Source: Anaerolineales bacterium
GTDB taxonomy: Bacteria > Chloroflexota > Anaerolineae > 4572-78 > J111
NCBI GenBank assembly: GCA_015075185.1
Contig: JABTUW010000001.1
Span: 930,001 to 994,000, forward strand
Direction of reading: 5' to 3'
DNA length: 64,000 bases
Below are positions 17,524-25,374 of this stretch, piece by piece. How positions within the stretch are numbered: position 1 is the first letter of the stretch; the number at the start of each line of letters is the position of its first letter. The notes beneath the pieces were generated by a model that worked only from the letters and a program-made list of their open reading frames with translations, did not search any database and was not told where the DNA came from. The position numbers were made by a program, and so were the translations under genes.

Positions 17524-19428
17524 TTGAGCGCAACCACGTTTCTAACCGATTTTGACCGATACCTGATGGGCGAAGGCAGTCACGAGCGGGCTTATGAAAA
17601 AATGGGCGCTCATCTGACCGAAATTGACGGCCAACCCGGCGTTCACTTTGCCGTGTGGGCGCCCAGCGCCCGCCAGGTTTTTCTGATGGGTGAGTTTAAC
17701 GGCTGGCACAGGGAGAGCCACCCCATGCGCTCCAGCGACAGCGGCATTTGGAGCCTGTTTGTGCCGGGCCTGGCTGAATACACGGTTTACAAATACCGGG
17801 TTGTGACCCAGAAGGGCGAGAGTTTCGACAAGGCCGACCCCTACGGCTTTGCCATGGAGCAGCGGCCCAAAACTGCTTCGGTGGTGGTCAACCTGGATCG
17901 CTACGCTTGGAGCGACGCTGAGTGGGTGAACCGGCGGGCCGAACACCAGGCGTTGGATAAACCGATCTCCATTTATGAAGTCCATCTTGGTTCATGGCGC
18001 AAAGTTCCCGATGCACGTTGGGGCAGCCGTTATCTCAGTTATCGGGAGCTGGCTGAGGTGTTGATACCTTACGTGGTGGATATGGGCTACACCCATATCG
18101 AATTATTGCCCATCACCGAGCATCCCCTCGATGCTTCATGGGGCTACCAGGTCTTGGGTTTTTACGCGCCCACCAGCCGTTTCGGTAGCCCGGAAGACCT
18201 GATGTATTTCATTGACCAGTGCCACCGGCACGATCTGGGCGTTATTCTGGACTGGGTGCCGGCCCACTTCCCCAAAGACGGGTCGGGGCTTAACTATTTT
18301 GACGGTACCCATCTGTACGCCCATGCTGACCCCCGCCAGGGCGAACATCAGGAGTGGGGCACGCTCATCTTTAATTACGGGCGCAACGAGGTGCGCGGGT
18401 TTCTCATTGCCAATGCCCTGTTTTGGCTTGACAAATATCATTTCGATGGGCTGCGTGCGGACGCGGTGACCTCGATGTTATACCTGGATTACTCGCGGGA
18501 AGAGGGACAGTGGATCCCGAATCAGGCTGGCGGCCGCGAAAACCTGGCCGCCGTCAGCTTTTTGCGCAAGATGAACGAGGTGGTGCATGGCGTTTTTCCC
18601 GGCGTGCTGACCATTGCCGAGGAGTCAACCACCTGGTCGCAGGTTTCTCGCCCGACCCATACCGGCGGCCTCGGCTTCAGCCTAAAGTGGAATATGGGCT
18701 GGATGCACGATACGCTGGACTATCTGAGCCGGGAGCCAATGCAGCGTAAGCATCACCAGAACGAGATAACCTTCAGTTTGCATTATGCCTTCAACGAGAA
18801 CTTTGTGCTGCCGCTGTCCCACGATGAGGTGGTGCATGGTAAAGGTTCCCTGCTCAACAAAATGGCGGGCGATGAATGGCAAAAGTTCGCCACCTTGCGA
18901 GCCTATTACGGCTTCATGTGGGGCCATCCCGGCAAGAAGCTCCTGTTTATGGGTAGCGAGTTTGCCCAGTGGCAAGAGTGGAACTTTAACGCCAGCCTGG
19001 AATGGGCCGCCCTGTCCGCCCCCACCCATCAAGGTGTGCAGCGCTGGGTGCAGGATTTGAACCGGCTTTACCAACAAGAACCAGCCTTGTATGAAAACGA
19101 CTTCGCTGAAACGGGCTTCACCTGGATTGACGCCAGTGATAGCGAGAACAGCATCCTCTCCTTCATCCGCACCGCCCAATCAAGCCCTGGGTTTGTTGTC
19201 GTCATCAGCAATTTCACCCCGACGCCGCATACCGGCTACCGCATTGGCGTGCCCAGGCCGGGTTACTATCGGGAAATTCTCAACAGCGATTCCGGGCATT
19301 ATGGGGGCAGCAACATAGGCAATGGGGACGGCCTGGCCACCGAGGCTATCCCCATGCACGGGCATTCGCAATCCCTCCGGCTGACCTTGCCGCCCCTGGC
19401 GACAATGATACTCAAATTAGAGTCATAA
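17524..19428 (+). CDS. glgB: 1,4-alpha-glucan branching enzyme
   Basis: Forms alpha-1,6 branches in glycogen by cutting and transferring alpha-1,4 chains. The 634-residue product has an N-terminal CBM48 domain (VHFAVWAPSARQVFLMGEFN), the GH13 barrel with nucleophile D313 (DGLRADAVTSM), acid E366 (AEESTTW) and the LSHDEVVHGKGSL motif, and a C-terminal beta domain. Shorter than E. coli GlgB because the extra N-terminal module is missing, as in many bacteria. The start is a TTG with GAGGAGGTCAC just before it. It stands alone: no other glycogen genes in the window. Confidence 0.95.
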   Translation: MSATTFLTDFDRYLMGEGSHERAYEKMGAHLTEIDGQPGVHFAVWAPSARQVFLMGEFNGWHRESHPMRSSDSGIWSLFVPGLAEYTVYKYRVVTQKGESFDKADPYGFAMEQRPKTASVVVNLDRYAWSDAEWVNRRAEHQALDKPISIYEVHLGSWRKVPDARWGSRYLSYRELAEVLIPYVVDMGYTHIELLPITEHPLDASWGYQVLGFYAPTSRFGSPEDLMYFIDQCHRHDLGVILDWVPAHFPKDGSGLNYFDGTHLYAHADPRQGEHQEWGTLIFNYGRNEVRGFLIANALFWLDKYHFDGLRADAVTSMLYLDYSREEGQWIPNQAGGRENLAAVSFLRKMNEVVHGVFPGVLTIAEESTTWSQVSRPTHTGGLGFSLKWNMGWMHDTLDYLSREPMQRKHHQNEITFSLHYAFNENFVLPLSHDEVVHGKGSLLNKMAGDEWQKFATLRAYYGFMWGHPGKKLLFMGSEFAQWQEWNFNASLEWAALSAPTHQGVQRWVQDLNRLYQQEPALYENDFAETGFTWIDASDSENSILSFIRTAQSSPGFVVVISNFTPTPHTGYRIGVPRPGYYREILNSDSGHYGGSNIGNGDGLATEAIPMHGHSQSLRLTLPPLATMILKLES

Positions 19429-19473
19429 AGAGAGGTCGCCACGAGCCTGCGTTAGCCCGGTGAGGACAAAAAT

Positions 19474-19501
19474 CTCCCTCTCCCAGGCTTGGGAGAGGGA
19501 G
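19474..19501. repeat. Perfect hairpin between convergent genes
   Basis: CTCCCTCTCCCA and TGGGAGAGGGAG flank a 4-base loop, then CGGGGTGAGGG. This is a widespread type of intergenic repeat. Sitting between convergent glgB and the helicase gene, it may stop both transcripts although no T run follows. Confidence 0.6.
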
Positions 19502-19585
19502 CGGGGTGAGGGTTTACGAAGAAACCGTCACGAACCTGCGGTAGTGGGTAATGGAGGGCAACGCTTGTCTTACACCGCAGCGACT

Positions 19586-20758
19586 CTAGCGTGGATGCAA
19601 GTTACGGCGAGGAGCCGAGGTGAGCGACGCGGGTGGGGCGTTATAATCGAGACCGGCGACTTTATGGCGCTTAAGCTGTTGTTTCAACACTTTTTCAATC
19701 CGCTGGATGATGGGAGCGTCGAGCGGCGTGACCAGGGTGTAGGCTTGCCCCACCGCCTGCGCCCGGCCCGTGCGGCCGATGCGATGCACATAATCTTCCG
19801 GCTGCATGGGCACGTCGTAGTTCACGACGTGCGAGATACCGTCCACGTCTATCCCCCGCGCGGCAATATCAGTAGCGACAAGCACCCGGGTGTGTCCGTG
19901 TCGAAACGCCTCTAAAGCCGCCACCCGCTGGTTTTGCGAGCGATTGCCGTGAATGACCCCGGCCGAAATCCGGGCGCGCTGCAAATGGCGCACCACCCGA
20001 TCCGCCCGGTGCTTGGTGCGGGCAAAGACCAGCACGCTCTCCAGGCTGTCGTCTTCGAGCAAACGCTCTAATAACTGGATTTTCAAATGTTCCGGGACCG
20101 GATACAAGACCTGGGTGATGGCTTCCGGGGCCACGGTCTTTTCCACTTCAACCCGCACCGGCTGGCGGGTGACCTCGCCGGCCAGCTTCATCATTGGCTG
20201 AAGCGTGGCCGAGAAAAGTAGCGTCTGCCGTTCGCGCGGCAGTAAGCGCACAATGCGGCGAATATCCGGCCAAAAGCCGTTATCCAGCATCCGGTCCGCC
20301 TCGTCCAGCACCAGCACTTGCAATGTGGTTAAAGTTACGTTACGGCGGGTGATGTGATCCAGCAAGCGGCCAGGCGTGGCGATAACTATATCAACACCCT
20401 GCCTCAGCGCCTGCTCTTGCGGGCCGATGCCAACACCACCGTAAATTGTACCGACGCGCAGGGATAGACCCTGGCTTAACTGCCGGGCCTGGTCAGCCAC
20501 TTGTAAGGCGAGTTCGCGGGTTGGCACCAGAATCAGGGCGCGCGGGTGGCGCGGGCGAGGCGAGGCGATCAACTTTTGCAGCAGCGGCAGTAGAAACGCA
20601 GCCGTCTTGCCGGTGCCGGTCTCGGCCGAACCGAGAATATCGTATCCCTTCAGGGCGGGCGGAATAGCCGCGCTCTGGATGGGCATAGGGCGCTCGAAGC
20701 CCATCGTTTGTAGATTACGCTGCAACCGGGGCTCGAGTTCAAAATCTTTAAAATACAT
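19586..20758 (-). CDS. DEAD-box ATP-dependent RNA helicase
   Basis: A 390-residue SF2 helicase of the RhlE/CshA style. Motifs in order: Q motif (GFERPMPIQ), Walker A AETGTGKT, PTRELALQ, DEAD (VLDEADRML), SATL, the C-terminal RecA domain with ATDIAARGIDVDG and HRIGRTGRA. The C-terminal tail is short and basic (RRNLHPR), without a long RNA-binding extension. Such enzymes unwind structured RNA in cold adaptation and ribosome assembly. Its leader holds a terminator-like hairpin (20829-20919), suggesting attenuation. Confidence 0.93.
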   Translation of the reverse strand: MYFKDFELEPRLQRNLQTMGFERPMPIQSAAIPPALKGYDILGSAETGTGKTAAFLLPLLQKLIASPRPRHPRALILVPTRELALQVADQARQLSQGLSLRVGTIYGGVGIGPQEQALRQGVDIVIATPGRLLDHITRRNVTLTTLQVLVLDEADRMLDNGFWPDIRRIVRLLPRERQTLLFSATLQPMMKLAGEVTRQPVRVEVEKTVAPEAITQVLYPVPEHLKIQLLERLLEDDSLESVLVFARTKHRADRVVRHLQRARISAGVIHGNRSQNQRVAALEAFRHGHTRVLVATDIAARGIDVDGISHVVNYDVPMQPEDYVHRIGRTGRAQAVGQAYTLVTPLDAPIIQRIEKVLKQQLKRHKVAGLDYNAPPASLTSAPRRNLHPR

Positions 20759-20828
20759 AAAACTCCTCTAATGCGGCCAATATTTTGTCGAAGTGAACCG
20801 CCGCCAGGACACGTCGAGGGTCAGGCAA

Positions 20829-20919
20829 ATAAAAAGCCGCCTCAGTCATAAGATCGGGCGGCGACCAAAATCCGGATTTATTTCCTAACTTATGTAGAGT
20901 GTATCATCGAGACGATGAT
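20829..20919 (-). promoter_or_regulatory. Leader hairpins upstream of the DEAD-box gene
   Basis: On the minus strand, reading toward the helicase gene, ATCATCG-AGA-CGATGAT (20903-20919) is followed by GCCGCC, 15 bases, GGCGGC and TTTTTATTT (20829-20862). The second hairpin has the form of an intrinsic terminator yet lies about 70 bases before the start codon, as in attenuators. Confidence 0.5.
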
Positions 20920-21051
20920 CTGTCAAAAGTTGGTACTGGACTTAAAGAGGGGGTCTGCCTATGCTATCCACCAAATTCGCCCCCAAAGTGAAATACACCC
21001 ACTTAAAGGGATTTATATCTTTTTAAACTACTTCAGGCTATAATTACCGTT

Positions 21052-21906
21052 ATGGAACTGTTGCCCTCGACCGAACAGAATAGCTTGGCCCGCCAATCCC
21101 ACACCTCCCAACAGCTCATTGCCGAACTGGAAGCGCACCTGACCCAGGTCACCGCTCAACTCCTGACTGCCAAGGCCAACCTGGCCAATGAAAGCGCAGA
21201 CCACCGGCGCACGGAAGATGAGTTTCGCCGTTCAACCGAACAACTGCGCGAGCTATCCGCCCGCCTGCAGTCTGTCCGCGAGGAGGAGCGCACCCGCATC
21301 TCCCGGGCCATCCACGACGAACTGGGCCAGACTTTGACCGGCCTGAAAATGGACGTGGCCTGGCTGCAAGGCCATTTGGACCCGCAGCAGCTCGCCTTGT
21401 TGACCAAAACGCAGGCGATGTCTGACTTGATTGATACCACCGTCCAGATAGTGCGCCGCATTTCGACGGAGCTGCGGCCGGGCATTCTGGATCTGGGCCT
21501 GGTGGCGACGATTGAATGGCAGCTCCAGGAATTTCAAACCCGTACCGGGATTAAGAGTAAGCTCATCAGCAGCCTGGAAGAGACGACTTTGGACGATGAC
21601 GGCTCCACCGTGGTTTTCCGCATCTTTCAGGAGATTCTAACCAACGTGGTCCGGCACGCCGGGGCGACCCAGGTTGAGGTAACTCTGGAAGAAACTGCGG
21701 CATTTCTGACGCTCCAGGTGGCGGATAACGGGCGAGGTATGACTGCAAGCGAGATTGACAGCCCGCGCTCAATTGGGCTGCTGGGCATGCAGGAGCGGGC
21801 CCGGCTGCGGGCGGGTGAGGTTCAATTCCACGGGGCGCCGGGCCAGGGGACAACGGTGACCGTCCGGCTGCCGCTGGAGGCAGCGTCTGGCGGAGGAACT
21901 AAATGA
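21052..21906 (+). CDS. Soluble NarL-type sensor histidine kinase (HisKA_3)
   Basis: A 284-residue kinase without membrane segments. Residues about 10-75 form a coiled coil; the HisKA_3 box with phospho-accepting H88 (RISRAIHDELGQ) follows; then the HATPase with QEILTNVVRHAGA, DNGRGM and GLLGMQERARL. With no sensor domain it must get its signal from a partner protein or a small ligand. Its stop overlaps the start of the regulator gene by 4 bases. TATAAT at 21039-21044 ends only 7 bases before the ATG and no ribosome site is visible, so the mRNA may be leaderless. Confidence 0.9.
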   Translation: MELLPSTEQNSLARQSHTSQQLIAELEAHLTQVTAQLLTAKANLANESADHRRTEDEFRRSTEQLRELSARLQSVREEERTRISRAIHDELGQTLTGLKMDVAWLQGHLDPQQLALLTKTQAMSDLIDTTVQIVRRISTELRPGILDLGLVATIEWQLQEFQTRTGIKSKLISSLEETTLDDDGSTVVFRIFQEILTNVVRHAGATQVEVTLEETAAFLTLQVADNGRGMTASEIDSPRSIGLLGMQERARLRAGEVQFHGAPGQGTTVTVRLPLEAASGGGTK

Positions 21907-22535
21907 TCAAAGTCCTTATCGCCGACGATCACCCGATTGTACGGCAAGGGCTGCGACAGATATTATCGGAAACCGCCGATATGGTGGTTGCCGGCGAAGC
22001 CGTGAACGGCCAGGAAGCGCTGGACCAGGTGCGGGCCGGGGGCTGGGATGTGCTGGTGTTGGACATCACCATGCCTGGCCGCAGCGGCTTTGATATCCTC
22101 AAAGAAGTGAAATGTGAACAGCCCGACCTGCCCGTGCTGGTGCTCAGTATCCATGCCGAAGAACAACTCGCGGTGCGGGTCTTGAAAGTCGGCGCATCGG
22201 GGTACGTCACTAAAGAAAACGCGCCCAATGAACTGGTCCGGGCCATTCGCAAAGTGGTCAGCGGGGGGAGATACATTAGCCCGGGCCTGGCCGAAACTCT
22301 GGCCTTTGGCCTGGACGCGACTTCTGACCGGCCCCGGCACGAAACCTTATCCGACCGTGAATTCCAGGTAATGCAGCTCATGGCCAGCGGCAAAACGCTG
22401 GCGGAAATTGCCGAGGTCCTATCCCTGAGTGCGAAGACCGTCAGCACCTACCGCACCCGCCTGCTGGAAAAGTTGAATTTGAAAACTAACGCCGAATTGA
22501 TGCGTTACGCCATCGAGAATCGACTGATCGAGTAA
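21903..22535 (+). CDS. NarL/LuxR-family response regulator
   Basis: A 210-residue regulator: receiver with acidic pair (IADDHPIV), phospho-acceptor D54 (VLDITMPGRSG) and the conserved lysine in YVTKENAP, then a LuxR-type HTH (LSDREFQVMQLMASGKTLAE, VLSLSAKTVSTYRTRLLEKL). It is translationally coupled to the kinase. NarL-type dimers bind spaced inverted repeats, so this protein is a natural candidate for the N7 dyads of the 92-nt element whose copy C begins 46 bases after its stop. That link is inference. Confidence 0.93.
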   Translation: MIKVLIADDHPIVRQGLRQILSETADMVVAGEAVNGQEALDQVRAGGWDVLVLDITMPGRSGFDILKEVKCEQPDLPVLVLSIHAEEQLAVRVLKVGASGYVTKENAPNELVRAIRKVVSGGRYISPGLAETLAFGLDATSDRPRHETLSDREFQVMQLMASGKTLAEIAEVLSLSAKTVSTYRTRLLEKLNLKTNAELMRYAIENRLIE

Positions 22536-22581
22536 ATTCCCCTGCTCCCCAGCACTCCTACGGTTTTTACCTCACGCCACC

Positions 22582-22673
22582 TTGTAGGGCAAATACCTAC
22601 AAGGGAATCAGTCTAAATCCTACACAAAAATCAGCTTTCCACTGATACTTTTCAGGACTCGAATCCTGTATCC
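22582..22673 (+). promoter_or_regulatory. 92-nt promoter-like element, copy C
   Basis: First dyad TTGTAGG-GCAAATA-CCTACAA is perfect here; central CCTACAC; second dyad ATCAG-N7-CTGAT perfect; then CTTTTCAGGACTCGAATCC and TGTATCC. It lies 60 bases before the small membrane-protein gene at 22734. Confidence 0.85.
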
Positions 22674-22733
22674 TTAAGTATATAGCTTAAAAAGTGTTTC
22701 TGGTATAAACATATTGACTCAAGGAGGAGTACA

Positions 22734-23110
22734 ATGGAACAGAATAAGAACAAGGTAAGTTTTGGACAATGGTGGGATGAAGCTCGGGCGAGCAAAAAGG
22801 TTGTCTTCTGGTTTTCGCTGGCCGCCGTCATTCTCACCATGATTGTTGGCTTCAATTGGGGCGGCTGGGTTACGGGGGGTACAGCTAAGGCATGGCTCAA
22901 GATGCCGTCACTCAGCGCCTGACCCCAATCTGTGTCGGTCAGTTCAGCCAGGACCCGGAGAAAGCGCGAAAGCTTAGCGAATTGAAGAAGACGAGTTTTT
23001 ACGAGCGAGATGATTATGTAAAAGCTCAGGGTTGGGCGACCATGCCCGGTGAGGCGAAACCTGATAGCAAGGTGGCCGACGCGTGCGCCAAACTGCTGTT
23101 TAACCAGTAG
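22734..23110 (+). pseudogene. Small membrane protein gene with one frameshift
   Basis: From the ATG after AAGGAGGAG it reads MEQNKNKVSFGQWWDEARAS, a membrane helix (VFWFSLAAVILTMIVGF) and NWGGWVTGGTAK. A one-base loss near 22891 then throws the frame. In the next frame AQDAVTQRLTPICVGQFSQD and ADACAKLLFNQ complete a protein type known in many bacteria (GWVTGGTA followed by a periplasmic domain). The original would have been about 125 residues. The element C promoter is intact, so the lesion is recent or an assembly error. Confidence 0.75.
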
Positions 23111-23192
23111 ACAACCTTTCTCATCTGAGACTCGCTAAAAACTTAGGCTTTGGAAGACATGATATTCAATTCCCCAGAGGAGTTAGCATCCG

Positions 23193-23471
23193 TTGGGACA
23201 GGTTAACTTCGCGCTGTGGTTTGACAACTTGAAGCTTGGTCCGGGAGAATCCGGTATCTTCTTTGAGGATAAAGCCGGGGCAGAGGAGGCTGTTCGCCTG
23301 GCGGCCAGTTATGTGCAAAAGCATTTGGCTGCGCTGTTAGGGAAGCCCTCTATCACCCAGGGGGAGGTGCGAACCCATGCATGGCGTGAGGTGTCAGCAC
23401 AACTCAACAATGGCATTCGTCCTCCGGAATTCTTCAGCACCCACCCCCGCTCGGAGCGGCGAATTGAGTAG
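23193..23471 (+). CDS. Hypothetical protein with an M48-like C-terminal tail
   Basis: A 92-residue ORF starting at a TTG, with GAGGAG about 9 bases before it. Residues 1-65 are not recognised. The end NNGIRPPEFFSTHPRSERRI strongly recalls the C-terminus of M48 metallopeptidases (PPEFLSTHP..ERRI), although no HEXXH or membrane part is present, so the ORF may be a fusion of a short gene with a peptidase remnant. It lies in a run of small genes between elements C and D. Confidence 0.4.
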   Translation: MGQVNFALWFDNLKLGPGESGIFFEDKAGAEEAVRLAASYVQKHLAALLGKPSITQGEVRTHAWREVSAQLNNGIRPPEFFSTHPRSERRIE

Positions 23472-23550
23472 ATTTAGGAGAGGGATCAAGCAAGTATCTA
23501 ACCAACACGGGTGACTGGTGATCTTAAACATTCACACTGGAGAGAATGAT

Positions 23551-23823
23551 TTGGTAGACTTCGTTATGTGGCTCCTCTATGGGGCTGTTATCGGCTGGCT
23601 GGGTAGTTCGCTTATGGGACAGAGAGAAGGGGTCCTGCTCAATATCATCGTGGGCATCTTGGGCGCATGCGTAGCCGGAAGTGTATTGACCCCTTATTTC
23701 GGGATCAGTGTGGTCAACCGGGATAACTTCAGTCTTCCAGCCATGCTGGTCCCGGTTGGAGGCGCTATCATCTTACTGGTGGTTCTGCATTTCGTCCGCT
23801 GGCGGGGAGGCTTACTGCACTGA
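23551..23823 (+). CDS. GlsB/YeaQ/YmgE family stress-response membrane protein
   Basis: A 90-residue protein with three hydrophobic helices and the family pattern MWLLYGAVIGWLGSSLMG, NIIVGILGACVAG, VPVGGAIILLVVLHFV. The role of these transglycosylase-associated-like proteins is unknown; they are stress-induced in several bacteria. I chose the TTG at 23551 (GGAGAG just before) over a GTG at 23518. A broken relative of this gene lies at 11186-11311. Both are linked to copies of the 92-nt element. Confidence 0.8.
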   Translation: MVDFVMWLLYGAVIGWLGSSLMGQREGVLLNIIVGILGACVAGSVLTPYFGISVVNRDNFSLPAMLVPVGGAIILLVVLHFVRWRGGLLH

Positions 23824-23842
23824 CGGGCTTTAACTCCGAGCG

Positions 23843-23934
23843 TTGTAGGGCAAATACCGACAGAGAAATCAGCGTATCACCTACATAAATATCAGTATTT
23901 CACCGATAGTTTTTAGAAGATTAATCGGGTATCC
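23843..23934 (+). promoter_or_regulatory. 92-nt promoter-like element, copy D
   Basis: First dyad TTGTAGG-N7-CCGACAG, central CCTACAT, second dyad ATCAG-N7-CCGAT, then AGTTTTTAGAAGATTAATCG and GGTATCC. In this copy GTTTTT-N12-GGGTAT fits the sigma-B-type promoter pattern. It ends 14 bases before the ATG of the receiver gene. Confidence 0.85.
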
Positions 23935-23948
23935 TTGTGGTTAGGTCT

Positions 23949-24368
23949 ATGATAATTTCACGTTCAAATTCCGAGATCAAAGTATTTATCGCCGATGACT
24001 CGCTCATCGTGCGGGAACATTTGGTTACGCTGCTCGACGAATTGGCCGGGGTCGAAATTGTGGGCCAGGCGGAGAATGTGGCTGAGGCGATTAGTGGTAT
24101 TCGGACCCTCCAGCCGGACGTGGTGATCCTGGACATTCGGCTGCGAGACGGCAGCGGGATTGATGTTCTACAAAACATCAAACAGGACGAGGCAGCGCCT
24201 ATGGTCATTATCTTGACCAACTATCCGTATCCGGGGTATCGGAAGAGATGTCTGGACGCCGGGGCTGATTTTTTTCTGGATAAGTCAACAGAGTTTGACC
24301 AAATCCCAAAATTATTTGAGCTACTTAACCAGGGCGCAGGGTCTGATCGGTCTAGCCAGGCTGGTTAG
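23949..24368 (+). CDS. Single-domain response regulator (CheY-like receiver)
   Basis: A 139-residue receiver with acidic pair (FIADDSLIV), phospho-acceptor D62 (VVILDIRLRDGSG), the switch Thr in IILTNYPYPG and the conserved Lys in FFLDKSTEF. There is no output domain; it probably works by protein contact or as a phosphate sink. The ATG follows element D so closely that the leader must be very short, and only a weak TTAGG lies before it. Confidence 0.9.
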   Translation: MIISRSNSEIKVFIADDSLIVREHLVTLLDELAGVEIVGQAENVAEAISGIRTLQPDVVILDIRLRDGSGIDVLQNIKQDEAAPMVIILTNYPYPGYRKRCLDAGADFFLDKSTEFDQIPKLFELLNQGAGSDRSSQAG

Positions 24369-24526
24369 ACCAGCCACCCCAGCACCCCACCCTTTTATGA
24401 ACCTGACGAAGAAGCGCCCTTTTACCTATAGGACGCAATCGTTTTTGGTTAGACTGAGTACCCAAAATGGGATGTCAGTATTTTTATTATCGGCTCGATG
24501 AGCCAGTCTCAAGGAGACCCAGAATT

Positions 24527-24847
24527 ATGGAAGTAAAGCTTTATGTCGGAAACTTGTCGTACCAAACCACTGAGGAGGACCTGCGCACCTTGTTTGCCAA
24601 AGCGGGTCAGGTGGCCTCGGTGGCGCTGATTAAAGATCGGGATACTGGCAATTCCAAAGGCTTTGCCTTTGTCGAAATGAACAGCCAGGCCGAGGCCCAA
24701 AAGGCGATCAGTATGCTAAACGGCTTTAACCTGGAGGACCGCGAGTTGAAGGTGAATATGGCCAAACCTCGTGAAGAGCGCAGCGGCAGTGGCTTTGGAA
24801 ACCGCGGCAGTGGCTTTGGAAACCGCGGCGGCAGCCGCCGCCGGTAA
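24527..24847 (+). CDS. RRM-type RNA-binding protein
   Basis: A 106-residue RNA-binding protein: one RRM with RNP2 (LYVGNL, residues 5-10) and RNP1 (KGFAFVEM, about 45-52), then a short Gly/Arg/Ser tail. The tail contains an exact 21-base tandem duplication giving GSGFGNR twice, a likely site of length variation. Bacterial RRM proteins of this Rbp type are often cold-induced and act on RNA stability. AAGGAGA precedes the ATG. A CarD-like gene follows 25 bases later in the same direction. Confidence 0.92.
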   Translation: MEVKLYVGNLSYQTTEEDLRTLFAKAGQVASVALIKDRDTGNSKGFAFVEMNSQAEAQKAISMLNGFNLEDRELKVNMAKPREERSGSGFGNRGSGFGNRGGSRRR

Positions 24848-24872
24848 CAGGGAGAAGTTGAAGGAGCGTCTT

Positions 24873-25358
24873 ATGCAATTCAAAATTGGCGATCGGGTCG
24901 TTCTCCCAGCGCACGGGATCGGCCACATTAGAGAGATTGAGGAAAAAAACTTTTCTGAGCCAGGGACGCGCCTGTACTACAAAATTGCGCTTTCAAAACA
25001 CAGTATCTGGATACCGGTCGAGGCACACGAAGTGAGTGGGCTTCGGCTGGTAACAGGTAAGAGCGACCTTGATCACTACCGTACTTTGTTAAAAAGCCCG
25101 CCTGCGCCCCTGGAAAAAAACCACCACCGCCGCCACCTGGAACTGGTCAGCCGCTTGAAACAAGGCTCGTTCCAGGCAATGTGTGAAGTAGTGAGAGATC
25201 TAACCGCCTGGGGCTGGCGCAAACCCTTAGGCCAGGCAGATACCGCGCTCCTGCAAAAAAGCCGGCAGAACCTCTATCAAGAATGGGCGACGGCGGCGGG
25301 CGTATCTACTACCGAGGCTATTAGAGAAATTGACTCCCTGCTCTTGGCAGCTCGATAA
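24873..25358 (+). CDS. CarD/CdnL-like transcription regulator
   Basis: A 161-residue protein with the CarD/CdnL/TRCF interaction domain at the N-terminus (FKIGDRVVLPAHGIGHIREI, YYKIALSKHSIWIPVE) and a helical C-terminal domain from about residue 75. CarD-like factors bind the RNA polymerase beta subunit and stabilise open promoter complexes at many promoters, including rRNA. GAAGGAG precedes the ATG at 24873; an upstream in-frame extension overlaps the RRM gene and is rejected. Confidence 0.88.
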   Translation: MQFKIGDRVVLPAHGIGHIREIEEKNFSEPGTRLYYKIALSKHSIWIPVEAHEVSGLRLVTGKSDLDHYRTLLKSPPAPLEKNHHRRHLELVSRLKQGSFQAMCEVVRDLTAWGWRKPLGQADTALLQKSRQNLYQEWATAAGVSTTEAIREIDSLLLAAR

Positions 25359-25374
25359 GTAGAAATAGGCCGAA

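Noticed and set aside
22582..22673. tRNA-like look of GACTCGAATCC in the 92-nt element
   Set aside because: No cloverleaf can be drawn, and the four copies do not conserve an acceptor stem.
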